A DNA stretch of 64,000 nt. Origin: Catellatospora vulcania. GTDB taxonomy: Bacteria > Actinomycetota > Actinomycetes > Mycobacteriales > Micromonosporaceae. Below, in pieces: positions 61,203-64,000 of this stretch. The notes below the pieces were generated by a model. It made no database searches. It was not told the origin of the DNA and saw only the letters and a program-made list of their open reading frames with translations. The stretch lies in contig NZ_WARX01000026.1 in assembly GCF_009720385.1 (NCBI RefSeq), positions 1-64,000 of the forward strand, given 5' to 3'. How positions within the stretch are numbered: position 1 is the first letter of the stretch; the number at the start of each line of letters is the position of its first letter. Made by a program: the position numbers and the translations under genes.

Positions 61203-62506
61203 CAATGCAGCCTCTCCAGGAGGTCGACGGCGTCGTCGGGCATGGTGCGGCCGGCCGCCTCACGCTCGCGGCGCAGCGCCGCCAGCATCCGGCCCAGCTC
61301 GGCGTCGGCCCGCTGCGCCAGTCCGTCGACGCCGGACAGCGGCAGGCCCATGAACACGCTCTTCAGCACGCCCTGGCGCCATTCGGCGTCGGGCAGGTCC
61401 CGGGCGCCGGGGCCGAGCGCGGCGGCCACCAGCCGGGTGTCGTTGCTGCGCAGCGCGTCGCGCAGCAGGTCGGGGTCGGGGCAGGCCAGCAGCACGGCCC
61501 GCTTCTCGTCGTTGTCGCCGTAGCGGTACAGCTCGGCGGCTTCGTCCCGGCCCGGGGCCGCCGCGTGCAGCAGGCGCACCCGGGCGTCCTCGGCGGCGGC
61601 GCGCCCGACACCGCGGCGGGCCGCGGGCAGCAGCACGGCGATCGCCGCGGGATCGGCCGCCAGCCGGTCCAGCGCGTCGCCGAGCCACTGCGCCGCGCGC
61701 AGGAAGCTCAGCGAGCGGGCTGCGACGTCGGGGGCGGCGTGCGAGTGCCGGGGCAGCTCGACGGCGACCAGGCCGCGGTATCCGGTCCCGGCCAGCGCCC
61801 GCAGCACCGGCGGGAAGTCGATCTCGCCGTCGCCGAATTCGAGGTGCTCGTGCACGCCCCGGCGCATGTCGTCGATCTGCACGTTGACCAGGTGCGGGCC
61901 GGCGATACGCACGCACTCGGCGACGTCTTCGGGCTCGTTGGCGCGGCAGTGCCCGATGTCGAGGGTCAGCTTGAGGTCCGGGCCGACCTGCTCGCGCAGC
62001 CGGTCCCAGTCGGCGAGCGTCTCGACCAGCATGCCCGGCTCGGGCTCGAAGCCCGCCGCGACACCGCGCCCGGCGGCGTAGGCGGTCACCTCGGCGCAGC
62101 CCTCGACGAGCAGCTGCCAGGCGACCTCGGCGGACACGTGCGTCGGGCGCACGCCCGCCCAGAACGACACCGCCTCGGCGTTGAGACCCGCCGCGATGTC
62201 GATCGCGCGCTTGAGGAAGTCGACCCGCCGGGCGGCGTCGTCGTGCAGGAAGGTCGGCGCGTGCTTGCGCCGCGGGTCGAGCAGGTAACGCGCCCCGGTC
62301 TCCACGACCACGGCCAGCTCGCGTTCGGCGAGCAGCCGCGCGGTGCGGGCGACCTGGTCTTTGACATCCGGGTCGTAGGGGTCGAGGTGCGCGTGGTCGA
62401 GCGTCAGCGCGACGCCCGCGTAGCCCAGCTCGGCGATGACGTCGAGCGCGTCGGCCAGCCGGTGGTTGGCGAAGCCGTTGGTGCCGTAGCCGAAGCGCAG
62501 GCTCAT
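61202..62506 (-). CDS. Sugar-phosphate isomerase-like/EboA fusion protein
   Basis: 434 residues. N-terminal TIM barrel of the xylose-isomerase-like group (about 1-265): LRFGYGTNGFANHRLADAL, AGFEPEPGMLVETLADWDRL, LTLDIGHCRANEPEDVAECV and VELPRHSHAAPDV. The last 160 residues are EboA-like helices (ELYRYGDNDEKRAVLLACPD, KSVFMGLPLSGVDGL). In many genomes these are separate genes. Starts within the UbiA stop (ATGA) and ends within the TatD start. Confidence 0.87.
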   Translation of the reverse strand: MSLRFGYGTNGFANHRLADALDVIAELGYAGVALTLDHAHLDPYDPDVKDQVARTARLLAERELAVVVETGARYLLDPRRKHAPTFLHDDAARRVDFLKRAIDIAAGLNAEAVSFWAGVRPTHVSAEVAWQLLVEGCAEVTAYAAGRGVAAGFEPEPGMLVETLADWDRLREQVGPDLKLTLDIGHCRANEPEDVAECVRIAGPHLVNVQIDDMRRGVHEHLEFGDGEIDFPPVLRALAGTGYRGLVAVELPRHSHAAPDVAARSLSFLRAAQWLGDALDRLAADPAAIAVLLPAARRGVGRAAAEDARVRLLHAAAPGRDEAAELYRYGDNDEKRAVLLACPDPDLLRDALRSNDTRLVAAALGPGARDLPDAEWRQGVLKSVFMGLPLSGVDGLAQRADAELGRMLAALRREREAAGRTMPDDAVDLLERLH

Positions 62507-63345
62507 GTCGGGGACACCTTCCTCGCGAGCTTGGCCGCGGCCGGGGCGGCGGTCGCGATGGCAGCCCCGACCAGCGGTTTGCCGTGCCGTGCGATGAGCG
62601 CGCCCTGCAGTGCGGGCAGCGAGGTGATGCCGGCCCCGACCGCGGCGCGCACCCGGCCCGCGTCGGGGTGGCGCAGCACCTCACGCTGTGCCTTGCCGAA
62701 GCGTGTGGCGTACCAGCCGGCCAGCACCGCGGGCAGCCAGCCGCCGCTGCGGCCCGCGGCGTGCGTGGCCACGGCCGCGGTCGCGGTCATGGTCAGCGCG
62801 GGCAGCACCCGGTCGGTGCCGCTGACCTCGCGCCGCGACAGCGCGGTGACGGCGTAGGTGTGGGCGGCGACGGCCAGCGCCGGGCGGGCGGCCTTGCGCA
62901 GGTCGCCGGTGCTCGCGCCGAGCAGCACGTCCAGTCCCCGGCACAGCGCCATCCCGGCGGGCCCGGCCGGGGAGTTCTTCCACTTCACGTCGTAGGCCCA
63001 CACCGCCCCCGCGAGCAGCCCCGCGGTGGCCAGGGTGCGCTTGCCGCCGCTGGCCGCGGCCAGGGCCAGCCCGGCGACGGTGAGCCCGCCCGCGATGGCG
63101 AGCGCGGCCTCCGGGCTGATCCGCCCGGACGGGATGGGCCGCTCGGGTCGCTCGACGGCGTCGAGTTCGCGGTCGGCCCAGTCGTTGGCGGCCATGCCGC
63201 CCCAGTAGAGGCAGACCGAGGCGGCGGCGATGCCGGCGGTGCGCGCGTCCAGCGTGCCCGCGGCGGTCGCGCCCGCGACCGCGTCCCCCGGCACCGACAG
63301 CGCCGCCGGTGCGCGCACCAGTTGTGCCAGGTCACGCAGCTTCAT
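62503..63345 (-). CDS. eboC: UbiA-family prenyltransferase, EboC type
   Basis: 280 residues, about seven to eight membrane helices. The first Asp motif is MAANDWADRELDAVERPERPIPSGRIS (NDxxDxxxD), the second YDVKWKNSPAG. It should attach a prenyl chain, probably from the diphosphate synthase downstream, to a cyclic or polyol acceptor at the membrane. It overlaps its neighbours by ATGA on both sides. Confidence 0.92.
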   Translation of the reverse strand: MKLRDLAQLVRAPAALSVPGDAVAGATAAGTLDARTAGIAAASVCLYWGGMAANDWADRELDAVERPERPIPSGRISPEAALAIAGGLTVAGLALAAASGGKRTLATAGLLAGAVWAYDVKWKNSPAGPAGMALCRGLDVLLGASTGDLRKAARPALAVAAHTYAVTALSRREVSGTDRVLPALTMTATAAVATHAAGRSGGWLPAVLAGWYATRFGKAQREVLRHPDAGRVRAAVGAGITSLPALQGALIARHGKPLVGAAIATAAPAAAKLARKVSPT

Positions 63346-64000
63346 GACGGCTCTCCGGCCGGTTCGGCCCGCCCAGTGGGCGCGGCGCCGCCGGGCTGCT
63401 CGCCCGGCACGTCCGGGACGTCCCAGCCCTGGACCCATTCGCACAGGTCGACCCATTGCTCGGCGAGGCCGTGCGGGACCTGCCCGATCGGGTCCTTGAA
63501 GAAGAAGGCCAGCTCCGGCAGCGGGCCGGACCGGCCTTGGGCGTGGGCGGCGGCGGTGAGCCGGGCCAGGTCCAGCACCAGTGGCGCGGCCAGCGCGGAG
63601 TCGCAGCCGTGCCAGGTGAACTCGAGCCGCATCCGGCTGCCGAGGAAGCCGCTGAACGTGATGAGGTCCCAGGCGGTCTTCAGGTCCCCGATGTCAGGCA
63701 CGTAGTCGATGCGGGTGTGGCCCTCCGGCTCGTAGCCCAGGGTCTCCCGCAGCACCCGCTGCTTGCTGGCGACCTTGGCCGCGTTGGCCTCCGGCCGGGC
63801 CAGCGTCGCGCCGTCGCCGCCGCCCAGCAGGTTGGTGCCCGACCAGGAGCGCACGTGCAGGTTGCGCATCGCGAACATGGGCGCGAGCACCGACTTGAGC
63901 AGGGTCTCGCCGGTCTTGCCGTCGCTGCCCGCGTACGGCACGCCGTGCCGGGCCGCGAGCTGGTCGAGCGCGGGCAGCCGGGCTCCGGTCGACGGGGTGA
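63342..64000 (-). CDS. Myo-inositol-1-phosphate synthase-family protein (5' end outside window)
   Basis: About 219 residues of the C-terminal part, open to the right edge. Characteristic text: PYAGSDGKTGETLLKSVLAPMFAMRNL (the Lys/Thr-rich active-site loop), SWSGTNLLGGGDG, SKQRVLRE, HTRIDYVPDIGDLKTAWDLI and SGFLGSRMRLEFTWHGCDS. Inositol-phosphate synthase cyclises glucose 6-phosphate to inositol phosphate with NAD. As first gene of the ebo-like operon it may make a cyclitol for prenylation. Not the housekeeping version, by context. Confidence 0.9.
   Translation of the reverse strand, partial: TPSTGARLPALDQLAARHGVPYAGSDGKTGETLLKSVLAPMFAMRNLHVRSWSGTNLLGGGDGATLARPEANAAKVASKQRVLRETLGYEPEGHTRIDYVPDIGDLKTAWDLITFSGFLGSRMRLEFTWHGCDSALAAPLVLDLARLTAAAHAQGRSGPLPELAFFFKDPIGQVPHGLAEQWVDLCEWVQGWDVPDVPGEQPGGAAPTGRAEPAGEPS

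Overview
The window is high-GC, densely coded DNA. Its conservon, lipoprotein-anchored sugar transporters, GTG/TTG starts and many secreted multidomain glycan enzymes point to a soil actinomycete. The style best fits Micromonosporaceae, for example the abundant GAAGGGCACCTTCT-type terminator stems, but this is inference and not a database result. I support 54 protein genes, two of them cut by the window edges. I see no tRNA, rRNA, insertion sequence, prophage, CRISPR array or replication origin.

Layout. 1-3.2 kb: a sugar-binding lipoprotein (cut at the left edge) diverges from a GH43 xylosidase-like enzyme. 3.2-9.1 kb: pentapeptide protein, two transporters, a lipoprotein, a PPOX-fold protein and a secreted M28 aminopeptidase. 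9.3-13.5 kb: a complete conservon cvnABCD. 13.6-18.1 kb: M20 amidohydrolase, MFS exporter and a CPA2 antiporter with its regulatory subunit. 18.2-28.0 kb: mostly small regulators and enzymes, including AraC/GH29 fucosidase, MerR/aldo-keto reductase, a macrodomain-type PARG and GntR. 28.2-30.2 kb: a translationally coupled trpB-trpA pair whose 3' end is followed by a tandem duplication of itself. 30.3-35.3 kb: a three-gene overlapping cassette (DUF559-type nuclease, winged-helix protein, double P-loop HerA-like ATPase), the best candidate here for an undescribed system. 35.4-38.1 kb: a PRTase-like protein, an M23 peptidase and a DksA/TraR protein.

38.1-56.5 kb is a carbohydrate locus read leftward: a MglA/RbsA-type ABC transporter (lipoprotein, two permeases, ATPase) and five secreted proteins (GH99-like endomannosidase, two sorbosone-dehydrogenase-like proteins, a ThuA/DUF1080 protein and a GH95-like enzyme). 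Three carry nearly the same C-terminal fascin-like module; two share F5/8C modules. A palindrome, CCTATAGG with matching flanks, sits at the promoter of the transporter and again before the GH95-like gene, tying both ends into one probable regulon.

56.6-64 kb is an ebo-like metabolic cluster: an inositol-phosphate-synthase-type gene (cut at the right edge), UbiA prenyltransferase, an isomerase-EboA fusion, TatD-like EboB, EboE and a phosphodiesterase/phosphatase-type protein. Every junction overlaps by 1-4 bases. A polyprenyl diphosphate synthase follows after an unusual nested palindrome and probably supplies the prenyl donor.
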